From a virus, in the IMG/VR virus record IMGVR_UViG_3300034352_000094, positions 1-31,991 of that record: DNA of 31,991 bases; one strand, written 5' to 3'. Below the pieces are notes generated by a model, which saw only the letters and a list, made by a program, of their open reading frames with translations, did no database searches and was not told the DNA's origin. The translations under genes and the position numbers were made by a program. Below are positions 22,601-26,473 of this stretch, one piece after another (the stretch's first letter is position 1; the number at the start of each line of letters is the position of its first letter).

Positions 22601-25519
22601 ACTCAGCCTAAACCTGTACGAGAAGGTACTCTAGGTAAATTATTAGATATGGTTAGCTTAATTATGAATGTTATTAAAGAAGCTTTCGGCGCACGAACTT
22701 ACCGAGATACTACTGGTAATGCATTCAATGACATGATAGCTGCTACAGAACAGTTAGTAGCTATTCAAGCTAAGCATCAAAGTCTCTATCAGAAGTACGC
22801 CAATAGAGCTTATGACGCTATGGATAAATCCGATGAATTTCTCAAACAGTTTGCAGAAGATATAGCTGTGAATGTTGCTGGTAATCCTGATGATGATAAG
22901 CGTTTTAAGGGTGCCAAAGGTGCATTGCGTAAAGGTACTCACATGATGACAGGTGGTCTTAATACCATTTTTGGAGAAAGCGAAGGATCAAGAAAAGCTA
23001 GACAACAAGTTGATCGAATCATGAGTAAAACTTTAAGGGGTATTGCCGGTGAAATTGGAGCAGGCACTCTTAATGAAGCCATGATTGAACAGCTATTGCA
23101 CGTTAAAGTTAATATTTCCAAAGCACGACAGCAAGCTGAGACGTTTACTATGAAATGGTTTAATGGGGACCCAGATGAAGGACTAAAAGGTATTTGGAAA
23201 TCTGTAAATCCTTTAGATAAACACTCTATGTCTGTTCAGACAAAAATAGCATTAACTGAAATAATGCTTAGAACTGATCTATCTGCTCTTCGTAATAAAG
23301 GTACTGAATTTGAATTAAGCCATAAAGAAATTATGGATTTAATTGGTAATGATACAAATACTAAAGCAGCTAGAAGAGTGAAACAAAATGCCATTGCTAG
23401 AAAATTACGATTACCTCATTCAAGTAAAGCATTAAGATACGCCAATGAATTAGGGCATCATATTGTTACAAATAAAACTCGGCTAAACCGGGCAAATATG
23501 AATGCTAAGTCAATTGCCTTACATCATTTAAAGAATCCTACAGATGAACAAATAGCATTACTAGATACGTATGCAACTTTATCTGCATTAGATCACACGG
23601 ATTCTACTCAGGATTCTTTAGTTAAAAATTTATCTAAAAAAGAATTTGCTAAAGATTCTACAGAGAATGGCATGACTGAATTAATAGATTATCATATCGA
23701 ATATAAAAAGAATTCAAAGAGAGATCTATTTAATGACAATGCTACCCAAATGGTTAAAGGATACATTATTGAACGAGTAGATAATTTTACTCATGTAAAA
23801 GTTGGTACTAAAGCTGATATAGCTAAAATGAAAAAAGAAGGGTATAGCGAACATTATGAGTTAACAAAAATAGATCCTAATCAAACTTATGATACTTTGT
23901 TTGTTACTCGTACTATTCCAGAGGTTACAGATGTATCGGGAGTTATGTCTACGACTAATCAACGAAATATGGGTACTACATTAACTGAAATATTAGTAAG
24001 GGACCCAGCATTTCATCACAAAAAAGGACCTAATAAAGACCAACCTAATTTCCATTTAATAAAAGTAAAAGTTAAAAAGTTTATAGCTGCACAAGAAAGA
24101 GCAGCTGAAAATCTAGACTGGGATGACTCGTTAAAACTTCGTCCTGTTTTTGATGAGAATAATAACATTACTGATTATCGTGTGTTGATGGACAATGAGT
24201 GGAAAAAAGAGCTTCTACAACCTGATCTAGAGTATGATCACGTATTTGCACATATGAGATCTGCAGCAATTGATCGTAAAGAAACGATTGAGAGTGATAA
24301 GAAAACCGTAGAGCTCTTAGTGTATGAGCAAATGGATATGATGGATTCTCACCCAGATATGAAATGGGTGGATATTATGGATCCTGCTTCGCCGTACATT
24401 GATAGATATAGAAAACTTCCTAGAGAAGTACGAGAGCTTATAAAAGAGTACGCACTAAATGGTAAATTCATGGTTAGAGAGGATGTTGTTGATAAGGTAT
24501 TTGGATATAAAGCATTTGATCTAACGCAGTTAAAAATACTGCAGTCAGGTGATCATCCTCTTGCTAAACGAATTGCCGGGGCAACTCATCATGCTATTAA
24601 GCAGACAGTTGGTTATGGTAAAAACAGAATAGTTATTGCTATGCCTCAGGTAGTAGTTGGAAATATGATGTCTAATATCTACCAATTACTAATGAGAAAA
24701 ATTCCAATAGACTTTATCTTTCATAAAATTTATGAAGGTATCTCTGAATATAATAAATATGATAAAGATACTAAGGAACGTACAAGATTAAACGCTAGAA
24801 TTAGAGCTAAAGGTTTGGATAATAAAACTAGTGATGAAGCTATTAAAGTAGCAAGACTTAATGATCGTATAGAGAATAATTTGATTCATAGAATGAGTGC
24901 GGCGGGATTAAACTCTCTTATTGTGGAAGACATTAATGATTCACAAACAGATGGTTATTTAAATAAATTAAAAAAGACTATTCCTGTCACTTTTCCAGGA
25001 GCTCAGAAATATATAGATAACATACCTCCTTTTATAGGAGATGTTGCGGCTTTATTATTTATGACTAAAAGCAGTAAACCATTCCAGATGTCTAGGCATG
25101 TAGTTCAACTGACTGACTTTTTAGGTAGGTATGTAATGATAGAGCATGCTACGAAAGTAAAAGGACAGAGTTTTAATTCAGCTATGCACGAAGCGCTTAA
25201 TGCATTTGTATTGTTTGATGAAGCACTAGTTCCGGCTTTAGAAGCAGTTGATGCTGTCGGAGCTACCTCATTCCTCTCGTATTATTTACGTAATTCTAGA
25301 GCTTCTAAACAACTGATTCAAACAAGTCCTACAGGAGTAGCAATGTCTGCTGCATTCCAGCATGCTACGGGGATACCTACATTAGGTAATGTTAATAGTT
25401 CATGGCTTGGTGGGAAGTTCTCTCCTAATTATTTACAAACAGATGATCTATTCGATGAAGCAAGTAATGTAACACTATATGACATTGTAATGAATGAGGG
25501 ACGTAATTTATTTGATTAA
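7640..25519 (+). CDS. Giant virion polyprotein: transglycosylase + single-subunit RNA polymerase + helicase + ADP-ribose-type domains
   Basis: One uninterrupted frame of 5959 codons; GAAGGAG 6 bases before the ATG at 7640 is a good ribosome binding site. Domains in order: lytic transglycosylase (about 153-279), hydrophobic Gly/Ala-rich stretch (946-1135), coiled coils (1135-1340), acidic linker (1790-1905), single-subunit RNA polymerase (about 1908-3130), HERAH zinc peptidase (3289-3293), SF1B helicase (3332-3945), DUF7831-like (3958-4085), NADAR (4104-4258), DUF4326 (4274-4405), GDGSxGSSS domain (4418-4556), SH3-like segment (about 4575-4660), HELLH zinc peptidase (4893-4897), long C-terminal region (5060-5959). 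It sits where N4 has gp50, the 3500-residue virion RNA polymerase, at the end of the late operon and convergent with the SSB side. Most likely packaged and ejected with DNA. The design fits the 'polyvalent protein' concept of Aravind and co-workers. Whether it is cleaved after translation is unknown. Confidence 0.93.
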   Translation: MGNDESLAEAKKAFRNGNGNGADNEITLTKNLPPLTEEEKSKALLQETLRRRQEEHPAKYDEFGNLPSPPNNFVQKARQVQAEVNEQKAKILKDVLPQKENTAAQIREQKQRAINIELPEMSMVDHPLEEDLSGGGFTSLQSGTGPGQIPTERDVIHGKIEAAANKHELPPKLSLMLAQQESGLDNAAVSQTGVQGLFQVTAETGDEMFKGTGVKFDVNNMDHQIEAGSKYLAKHIKDWKAKGFSEQQAQHLATMSYNTGFGRVSQAIKATKKANPSMQEIEDAGLILFPESEIKDGKEYPFSKDEYKSKSHKARSFREGVGHWKKIHYDDSGNLIDYRKVDETPFEPGKVLPSPTTPVERIDTGERPETIPVEVREQEEVIIPSELSPVPMVKVADPRFPGANVPHVPSPITNPDIPPPTKQVKTKPISQITASPKETTDLLTKKTTKAPTITEEESLEESPTEIPPTEEEVNKPGDIAKKVVESKDRDLEFFTEQEQTAFKTGEKAGESLASINIKKQWNQLLDTFVETPDIFQQGVKNSVDSLKGLAERYMEYKGITGVSGNQLVDYVTKNSAEFVDWVKQTERLKQKEIERRTGKAYVQEFVGSKQARDKELKAKHKKDDIAKVGGLGNWNAIQKDDQVGIRAGLDELADKMDGANQTGNDALVKTLKEQYVKLHKFKKEKIVQKATETTYTPIKKPSILDKYPLHISSDMDVSIGQGLSSAWDMMPSAEIQAAGEGMLKMESLENKTPVVSTYGKNVFEHEDGRWSVQTHDGRVLNFHSEIEAKSYGDYNAANAKGMHEGAPPAGSPHEYFNRVMEGLAMPAELLGSAMVGKTTLIQKTAEWNHIEVKNGRAPITDEILEKYKNKELSITDPFHKTLVRLDKEAKENRAEYAAIGRFADSYRKYFPVNRKHMAGAATAFKLIHQSKKHGKLDSLLHVYNNIGTFMEQGFDSVGFTLALTLGNVPVQLGMLASLAKGQATKMIEDYVKEHGEEPSLEIIERINIAAAFSLAAEKISMGYMKGVVKGLPIVGDQAKWVGKVGAAINRSIDSNIATSLLKRIAVKPAISMFGEGVQERFSQEAEHYGMKGEWLPPEEGTLAIVSGMTAAPGVGGTLLTLQIGGKIAKTIASPSKLKLQRERFQYELNRLTIQEGQINKHDRISNLDEQIENLEQEINPYTGPEGSGVETANDRFMFHYDQARMNDIPHREAIADAKRRTSEEVVQLKQERAELIKDTPVIRLRDTVLAESIREQIAEIDKLITKGDNAQSIATLENTKKDLEAKLDAPANKEQLAFHKEAVLNDKKLAEKLLIATDPKASKEDKEAAKKDPLDVGAIAGLKQQVSNLATMTSAILGPEKGDPVALKEGDTYKPEKGSGLKLRQQEGQASIVELIPENPEWLDEQGRRKTERDFPDKAAYQEFLNETKEFDANQKKGKEKLAELRKEQTNLDPEQVTAFRASEILKLLASVSKKDLNDEEKKVIRGIIKELEETGVLGPEAEEGKSLADKLFSGPDPFGDAQNASPEELQRLIDDPLVTDATKKHLVAIQKANKIKKSSRKNVHDKNIQEVGEEVVSGEEGDFKGLHTYRDHIIALFKNPDKLGAKALARKVQVQMEAMNTHAANLNKKLSAFKEAAQRNIDTPAGVDKDDNQLLWTVRGNRAVDDTGRLTGSREMTYSVQTMTEAEYTQKREVEGKYLNRIDANSSTATPKQKNGSAKLIKTLNEEVKLGKLAVDAVNTYEGTSIDKQQKLRTVGASSNKLFQIELKKIKSQIEAPIEEITDEVIEDIDATDETKTEEGKKEPKDKKETAEEEIKRLKSEVKETPDEAKSERIEHLINEIFLEQSEETRSDEDGAPQGEDDIFNEAAESPDATPEPTEQAEGGERAVPPETGEGAKPTEEGKIESVKKVFQDFITTATKKYWPVIKSVSAKNLDKMLGLFNAVFSDLVKIGSDDLSIAGLHTLADDVFVKNDKGLISTIPLRKALRDLGMSPAGAHALADRYQKFKARYENIVWKGNIKGRTYKKDKKGEPTNEIRYKGTMVQFLDSEDATTYEVETVTDGQAKLEGKTELVPVEELFDVNNFAIRNPLSILLRKDETDPKDQIGKLPDQVIFGMMLSAINFRQHTLNNERFSSDWEKSLFLYGGKDTVLSSTEEAQLKDLGYGYNDTAESIGRDVASLLRMSAKKIAKDHPTITQHGADLYFDNLIPALGMMAIEIGQGTDANSLFTIEEKKWQFKDGDDNKGYVEGRNFNDADPNDKGAAPYYRHIKVPEGDKGVPVKLKQALRDSLTELVKVTKTQMNNYGFEPLSEPPEVSNDIKGTFGNIPRKVKNLLKKLQKQKWNTAETLDSVVALEGHRDVLEQLMGIVELKGIDRHKSEKDSLEAANKDKITDLEEILAAYDKGGDNNSLKDFYYKYELQNQHRILMQGRINPQQSKVTRFLLQSWGAQTYNSENLWKFKLAVAQNFGIGVDKENLVFAELAFDDIVENENVQNAVKALSNIQNKKGDQKELAKKLADALAAIKLTDDYKDSDLSLLNAITALTNYMPDGTPQAEFKSDVVFEADGISNGFAMNVMQFPMFANLEKILNQIGNYFDVRTPHDTTQPDVYVTLGGHVKDGATAKQSYEWYANNSWKDDFKHETYAETDSGETGTDIVIHRGTKAEPLTEQDKTENRIAKSILIDRYKARDEALNNVYSNFGDKKQLRKVVKYPFLIYMYGGGIDRISKDVSKDIIKSIYETAGTIFREYKGMETGDPEVLKALSNHPSGPIKTQQQYRDTKMKTFLDSLEELGAFKGDKLSREQYEKALLEKDEETGKLVGKSLELFFNDSELTQQVSRTIAPRFDYGLDKMLGETKGPRDAVVQMGEMLHNVFMLHYKKAYNEELDKINQEYKASLSEEDKANFTPLTKLTKKQITHLIKDVNGKLIHVFPQYEGPLSQILENSKGEDYIEGAVDLSDMEFVRKDTDKETKETFDSEISEISYAKDGKKKTRESFPSQLKFIEPGVAALIRQIINMDSVVLTQTLNGTNRKGDPRITEGFTNIEWAGNTQLIPLHDAFMGSPEHMSTVSEIYGKIYLEYSLKHSIIEKTFSQLEKVIELTKKLDNVNLDVKDYRPLMDDLEQQYQRKQMDRGVDDIKSVEEIINEFESMQTAVIIARKALAKRIKDEGMVSHQMYMPRKDDLITKARSFYDYVMQTHVEPSLKDRKTAERSEPTVRYVDEDIISAVDGKRVVAAQTDHENNQILINKAEVARTFKKKAWTVAKMKGVIPYAADAFKTVEEWEVFLIAHERAHFTKANQSLPKGSIRENNANTEAYRAVQRLRETEETDEAEGEPLPVNPYQLFKDASGNWTFTNLGQTLAIDKMKEWWKGNLGNLFVLQGRGGTGKTTIVNKALEEMGIPIRNVKFALPTHKAKQVIMGAAEDYSDDQFDTLAKLLGQKQYYDWDKNVFDFKKDQNKFDFSMKKLKKDGIELIVVDEASMVSENFTKELNNLYKELGIRVLFMGDNVQLPPIEQLLGLIKGRISLSTVFDNVMDFNKKTDLGIDKETSYAELTKRMRQGEESPILGITDIIANTAIDVFNRAVSDDQDTKDEDLQYDGTSKNIFFRLPDIKKSSEVDGVHYMDGEGTHNFDKTLEKFVDEYKKDPARVKYIHYNNEVNERTVTLRAKIRELLFPNEKDAGDLEARPFIKTDEVAERIVVSDVIGELDEEGKVKRSEHLHNGDEVTVVSELTDALVEFTTEKDGFNPEKFYGSIPARILRVVTDKGVEHSLVMEDKRKTEDNGKPITIDIPLYTKNEKGKFKDFIYDVDGKIKTRKIRSTRTMAVIHSKQSMKQRAYTKKNEKKEEVSTYAHKVLQEIFTSEPAAAYLINSHKAQGSTYHTVYVDYENIMGPKGPPDWLSKLSALYVATSRPTTRLVLVGDGQLEHGNPKTAELDANIKIREDLEGVRPTSTESKGETRFRSVKRFGKALWDRADAIKDAATIFLFGDNLEKKGTGPQSGQAIIRGLANAFGIPTKKKPSMTKDSFFTDNELEDNKRVINDAFLAIPEGRDIILSQGGLGTDRARLKKEAPETWEYLQGILEYMEEHLELPPYVVSETVSDDTNKPFNIWSTDKKSGKLSNLANRPFTYILPDDFPQFAGDPYQSLRGVSFEFTSVEHAYQTLKSGEFNKTIYNNKAWGDNNKIKSGKKARTENDWNINLMGNLMRESLATNSPEAKAALKLLEESVGSPITHVGPYKTDSWTIDFPLILTQIRKELFIDKKETGLTRPLTDFKPGVVHVVEDTNNAKEYSRNNSKTSVYVMRPNEGDNIPYVKVNQNFGNPWSSGGFQGSIKVDSVETAVNNYEAWLRGDAHQDILPNRRTFILQRINEGFFDDKELVYFRSGTSHAKVLEKLIAERNAKPTGKTTPPKGETLQTRMTAMIAKVISDNAKKWLKKEQVKTAVATQFIGDGSVGSSSYRYKSIYQRENKANTGIYTANDIIFIASNGRRTKRIDPVVGGKLQGAYENVQKAMDAGATIIMDTKAHLDAHSYNIGEAALAKYLANNGYAREGQSGIWKPAKPKAKAAETTTSSFTYRKANDKDPDIKVKEGDFVYVVQMDELSGQNVPFLNSWVIPVEVVEIYVEGWVRVKNPDGSFSTAVINQDDSYIQLRTTRNIDRKAPPGTAWKWGEFMRHLTESERIRVFKLVDDIMLQEEIMDYVNNPSKLRNELIEAKKAKEEEEFPEGYDPENPGDFGMMEDFAEPEPDMDETIETWTRGRKDLYEILLDMEITNEVGDRLKTLDDLPKNPTDKSKELGDITTNNIKKLFNKFKKFSHGHYSNKQEMDDHTQTLDSVLNVLNEGIAAVGGIKLSTQHINGITQGEYDIASKSMKMFLSNNPPYSNNSQSPQEVYVHELLHATTALAIRENPLVAERIERLYVQTEDALNSKWGEGKGYKVFLAKGVTPSKKDIDMAQRQYNYVFKGKEKAKLHEFLAYAVTNKQMIDFLKTQPKPVREGTLGKLLDMVSLIMNVIKEAFGARTYRDTTGNAFNDMIAATEQLVAIQAKHQSLYQKYANRAYDAMDKSDEFLKQFAEDIAVNVAGNPDDDKRFKGAKGALRKGTHMMTGGLNTIFGESEGSRKARQQVDRIMSKTLRGIAGEIGAGTLNEAMIEQLLHVKVNISKARQQAETFTMKWFNGDPDEGLKGIWKSVNPLDKHSMSVQTKIALTEIMLRTDLSALRNKGTEFELSHKEIMDLIGNDTNTKAARRVKQNAIARKLRLPHSSKALRYANELGHHIVTNKTRLNRANMNAKSIALHHLKNPTDEQIALLDTYATLSALDHTDSTQDSLVKNLSKKEFAKDSTENGMTELIDYHIEYKKNSKRDLFNDNATQMVKGYIIERVDNFTHVKVGTKADIAKMKKEGYSEHYELTKIDPNQTYDTLFVTRTIPEVTDVSGVMSTTNQRNMGTTLTEILVRDPAFHHKKGPNKDQPNFHLIKVKVKKFIAAQERAAENLDWDDSLKLRPVFDENNNITDYRVLMDNEWKKELLQPDLEYDHVFAHMRSAAIDRKETIESDKKTVELLVYEQMDMMDSHPDMKWVDIMDPASPYIDRYRKLPREVRELIKEYALNGKFMVREDVVDKVFGYKAFDLTQLKILQSGDHPLAKRIAGATHHAIKQTVGYGKNRIVIAMPQVVVGNMMSNIYQLLMRKIPIDFIFHKIYEGISEYNKYDKDTKERTRLNARIRAKGLDNKTSDEAIKVARLNDRIENNLIHRMSAAGLNSLIVEDINDSQTDGYLNKLKKTIPVTFPGAQKYIDNIPPFIGDVAALLFMTKSSKPFQMSRHVVQLTDFLGRYVMIEHATKVKGQSFNSAMHEALNAFVLFDEALVPALEAVDAVGATSFLSYYLRNSRASKQLIQTSPTGVAMSAAFQHATGIPTLGNVNSSWLGGKFSPNYLQTDDLFDEASNVTLYDIVMNEGRNLFD
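8096..8476 (+). other. Domain: SLT-type lytic transglycosylase (giant protein, residues 153-279)
   Basis: The motif LAQQESGLDNAAVS followed by GVQGLFQVTAETG is the soluble lytic transglycosylase signature; the catalytic glutamate is E181, and the later MSYNTGFGRVSQAI matches the conserved YN.G segment near the end of the fold. This activity would cut peptidoglycan locally during DNA entry. In T7 the same domain opens gp16, the largest ejected protein, which supports an ejected role for the whole chain. Confidence 0.88.
10475..11044 (+). other. Domain: hydrophobic Gly/Ala-rich membrane-type stretch (residues 946-1135)
   Basis: Repeated hydrophobic segments (FTLALTLGNVPVQLGMLASL, later LAIVSGMTAAPGVGGTLLTL) surround a short conserved-looking GEGVQERFSQEAE. 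This layout, a Gly/Ala membrane-type region with an EGVQE..Q.. motif after a transglycosylase, is what I recall from the large internal virion proteins of podoviruses. A role in crossing the inner membrane is inference. Confidence 0.5.
13361..17029 (+). other. Domain: single-subunit (T7/N4-type) DNA-dependent RNA polymerase (residues about 1908-3130)
   Basis: Four catalytic signatures appear in the correct order. T/DxxGR: LMQGRINPQQSKVTRFLL (R2431), close to T7 DWRGRVY...NPQG..MTKGLL. Motif A: VVFEADGISNGFAM (D2566), as in T7 AFDGSCSGIQ (D537). Motif B: R2707-xxx-K2711-x7-Y2719-G2720 in RKVVKYPFLIYMYGG, exactly the RxxxKxxxxxxxYG spacing of T7 R627/K631/Y639. Motif C: LIPLHDAFMGSPE (H3056, D3057), as in T7 LIHDSFGTIP (H811, D812). 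The A-to-C distance (491 residues) is longer than in T7 (275), so the fingers carry insertions. N-terminal and C-terminal borders are estimates. In N4 this enzyme transcribes the early genes right after ejection. Confidence 0.87.
17180..17620 (+). other. Domain: zinc metallopeptidase, HERAH motif (residues about 3181-3327)
   Basis: FLIAHERAHF gives an HExxH zinc-binding helix (H3289, E3290, H3293), and E3314 in NANTEAYRAV is placed as the usual third ligand 21 residues further on. Upstream strands (NNQILINKAEV) resemble the edge strand of zincin folds. Substrate unknown; self-cleavage between polymerase and helicase or attack on a host protein are both possible. Confidence 0.65.
17633..19474 (+). 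other. Domain: SF1B helicase, RecD/Dda-like (residues about 3332-3945)
   Basis: Walker A is LQGRGGTGKTT (K3387); Walker B is IVVDEASM (D3477, E3478); motif III is FMGDNVQLPPI; the C-terminal motifs are LINSHKAQGSTY and ALYVATSRP (R3911 as arginine finger). Order and wording fit 5'-3' SF1B helicases of the RecD2/Dda/Pif1 group. Roughly 100 residues between motifs III and IV are expanded and charged. It could unwind DNA during entry, help the polymerase, or act against host nucleases. Confidence 0.85.
19511..19894 (+). other. Domain: DUF7831-like (FGDNL..NAFGIPTK) (residues 3958-4085)
   Basis: IFLFGDNLEKKGTGPQSG, then LANAFGIPTKKKP, IPEGRDIILSQGGLGTDRARL and APETWEYL form the pattern of a phage domain of unknown function that is often a stand-alone small protein. 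The glycine-rich loops look like a nucleotide or ADP-ribose binding site. I recall its usual name as DUF7831 with only moderate certainty. Confidence 0.6.
19949..20413 (+). other. Domain: NADAR (YbiA-like ADP-ribose glycosidase) (residues 4104-4258)
   Basis: NIWSTDKKSGKLSNLANRPF, SVEHAYQTLKSGEF (E4157, H4158, Y4160), WNINLMGNLMRESLATN and ITHVGPYKTDSWTIDFPLIL are the hallmark segments of NADAR proteins. Known members remove ADP-ribose from guanine bases in DNA and act on N-glycosidic bonds of NAD-related metabolites. In a phage this would suit reversal of DarT-type toxin action or NAD-based defence; the target here is inferred. Confidence 0.82.
20459..20854 (+). other. Domain: DUF4326 (residues 4274-4405)
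   Basis: TSVYVMRPNEG, then VNQNFGNPWSSGGF (F4319 to W4323), an AVNNYEAWLRG helix and ELVYFRSGTSHAKVLEKLIA match the DUF4326 layout (V.R....GNP(F/W)....A...Y..WL....L.C......H..VL..L). Biochemical role unknown. The domain is common in phages and repeatedly found beside NADAR-type domains, as here. Confidence 0.65.
20891..21307 (+). other. Domain: unnamed GDGSxGSSS domain (residues about 4418-4556)
   Basis: VATQFIGDGSVGSSSYRY, then ANTGIYTANDIIFIASNGRR, VQKAMDAGATIIMDTKAH and HSYNIGEAALAKYLANNGY. I recall this pattern from proteins of large phages but know no assigned function. The alternating strands and glycine-rich first loop suggest a Rossmann-like or SLOG-like nucleotide-binding fold. Its place behind NADAR and DUF4326 suggests a shared substrate. 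Confidence 0.5.
22037..22609 (+). other. Domain: second zinc metallopeptidase, HELLH motif (residues about 4800-4990)
   Basis: EVYVHELLHATTALAI contains HExxH (H4893, E4894, H4897). A later LHEFLAYAVTN gives a candidate third ligand at E4971. It is unlike the HERAH domain in surrounding sequence, so it is a second peptidase rather than a duplication. It separates the nucleotide-type domains from the C-terminal region. Substrate unknown. Confidence 0.65.
22817..25516 (+). other. Domain: C-terminal virion region (residues about 5060-5959)
   Basis: Mostly helical. A segment near residue 5660 (NRIVIAMPQVVVGNMMSNIY) resembles a pattern I recall from the C-terminal parts of large phage virion proteins, followed by hydrophobic helices (FIGDVAALLFMTKSS and LVPALEAVDAVGATSFLSYY). 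No catalytic motif found. In N4 the region of gp50 outside the polymerase core is needed for packaging; a packaging or membrane role here is inference. Confidence 0.4.
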
Positions 25520-25520
25520 A

Positions 25521-26009
25521 TTATGAGAATAATGAATCAATATTTTTAAGTTCTTCAGCTTTTGGAATAGTAGCTTCAGGTTCTTCGGTATCGTTATCAT
25601 ATTTTATAGGATTTTCTGGATAGGCTCCAGAAAGTAACTTCTCCTCAGTGTAACCGTTTTCTTCAGCTAGTTCTTTAGTAGCTGCAGCCATACCCTCAGC
25701 AGCTATTTTATCTATACGATCTTTCTTAATAGCAGCTTCTTTAATTGTATTTTCAGTAGTTGTATCTATATGAATAACTGCTTTAGCTTCCCCTTTCTCT
25801 TCAGGAGTTAATAAACGTCCTTTTTCACGTTCTAAAGCATGTAAAGCTATCTCTTCTGGAGTACGACGTCTTCCATTCTTACGTCCATACTCCCATTTAG
25901 ATCTACTATTAGTAGCTTCTACAGGAATAGAGATCGTATCTTCTGATTGTTGCTTCTTAAGTGCCTCTTTTACTATAGATTCAATATCTATATCTATTTC
26001 TATCTTCAT
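25521..26009 (-). CDS. Unknown charged protein at the end of the replication operon
   Basis: 162 residues, strongly charged and predicted mostly helical. It begins MKIEIDIDIESIVKEALKKQ, continues with a basic patch (RSKWEYGRKNGRRRTPEEIA) and a repeated 'TPEE' theme (RRTPEEIALHALEREKGRLL followed by TPEEKGEAKA), and ends in an acidic, proline-containing tail. The basic patch followed by a small helix could bind DNA, but no family was recognised. The start codon overlaps the end of the resolvase gene (26006-26009), so the two are co-translated. Its stop codon is separated from the stop of the giant plus-strand gene by a single base, with no hairpin between the two converging operons. Confidence 0.72.
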   Translation of the reverse strand: MKIEIDIDIESIVKEALKKQQSEDTISIPVEATNSRSKWEYGRKNGRRRTPEEIALHALEREKGRLLTPEEKGEAKAVIHIDTTTENTIKEAAIKKDRIDKIAAEGMAAATKELAEENGYTEEKLLSGAYPENPIKYDNDTEEPEATIPKAEELKNIDSLFS

Positions 26010-26473
26010 TGTTCCTCCATATGTTTTAATCCGTAATAAGCAATCATTAAAGCATCAGATCTTCCATCTAATAATCCTCCTTTAGGACCGTGTAATAAAG
26101 CATTAGGATACAATCCTTGAGCGATATTACATACTTCTTGTTTAATACCTTTACCTTTAACAGTAACACCTATATATTTCTGCCATACTTTAGGAGTAAC
26201 TTGTTGGACACGCCCATCGGAAGTTCCCATTTTGGCTATTGCAAATGCTATACCAAAATTTCTACCAAATCCGAAATTAGATTTTGCAGACATTCCGTAT
26301 AATGAATGTACGCTCTCTAACCAAATAGCGTTTACCTGTTGAGTATGTAACCATACAGCAGCTTGGTAAATACTAACTTTTTTTAAATCTAATAGAGCAA
26401 CGCTGTCTGGATTCTCTGAATCCAGAACAGCGATTGCTCCATTAGTCCCCGGATCAATGCCTGCAATAAACAT
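26006..26473 (-). CDS. RuvC-like Holliday junction resolvase
   Basis: 155 residues, the usual length for RuvC-type nucleases. The N-terminus MFIAGIDPGTNGAIAVLD carries the first catalytic aspartate (D7) in the IDPG motif. W-L-E53 in IWLESVHSLYGM supplies the glutamate on the third strand, with GMSAKSNFGFGRNFG after it. The C-terminal LLDGRSDALMIAYYGLK supplies the final acidic pair (D136, D140). TPKVWQK and the GKGIKQE segment fit the usual lysine-rich substrate-binding part. It would cut branched DNA during recombination or before packaging. The gene starts inside the stop codon of the SSB-like gene (TAATG) and overlaps the next gene, so it belongs to the recombination group with SSB and the Sak4-like ATPase. 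Confidence 0.87.
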   Translation of the reverse strand: MFIAGIDPGTNGAIAVLDSENPDSVALLDLKKVSIYQAAVWLHTQQVNAIWLESVHSLYGMSAKSNFGFGRNFGIAFAIAKMGTSDGRVQQVTPKVWQKYIGVTVKGKGIKQEVCNIAQGLYPNALLHGPKGGLLDGRSDALMIAYYGLKHMEEQ

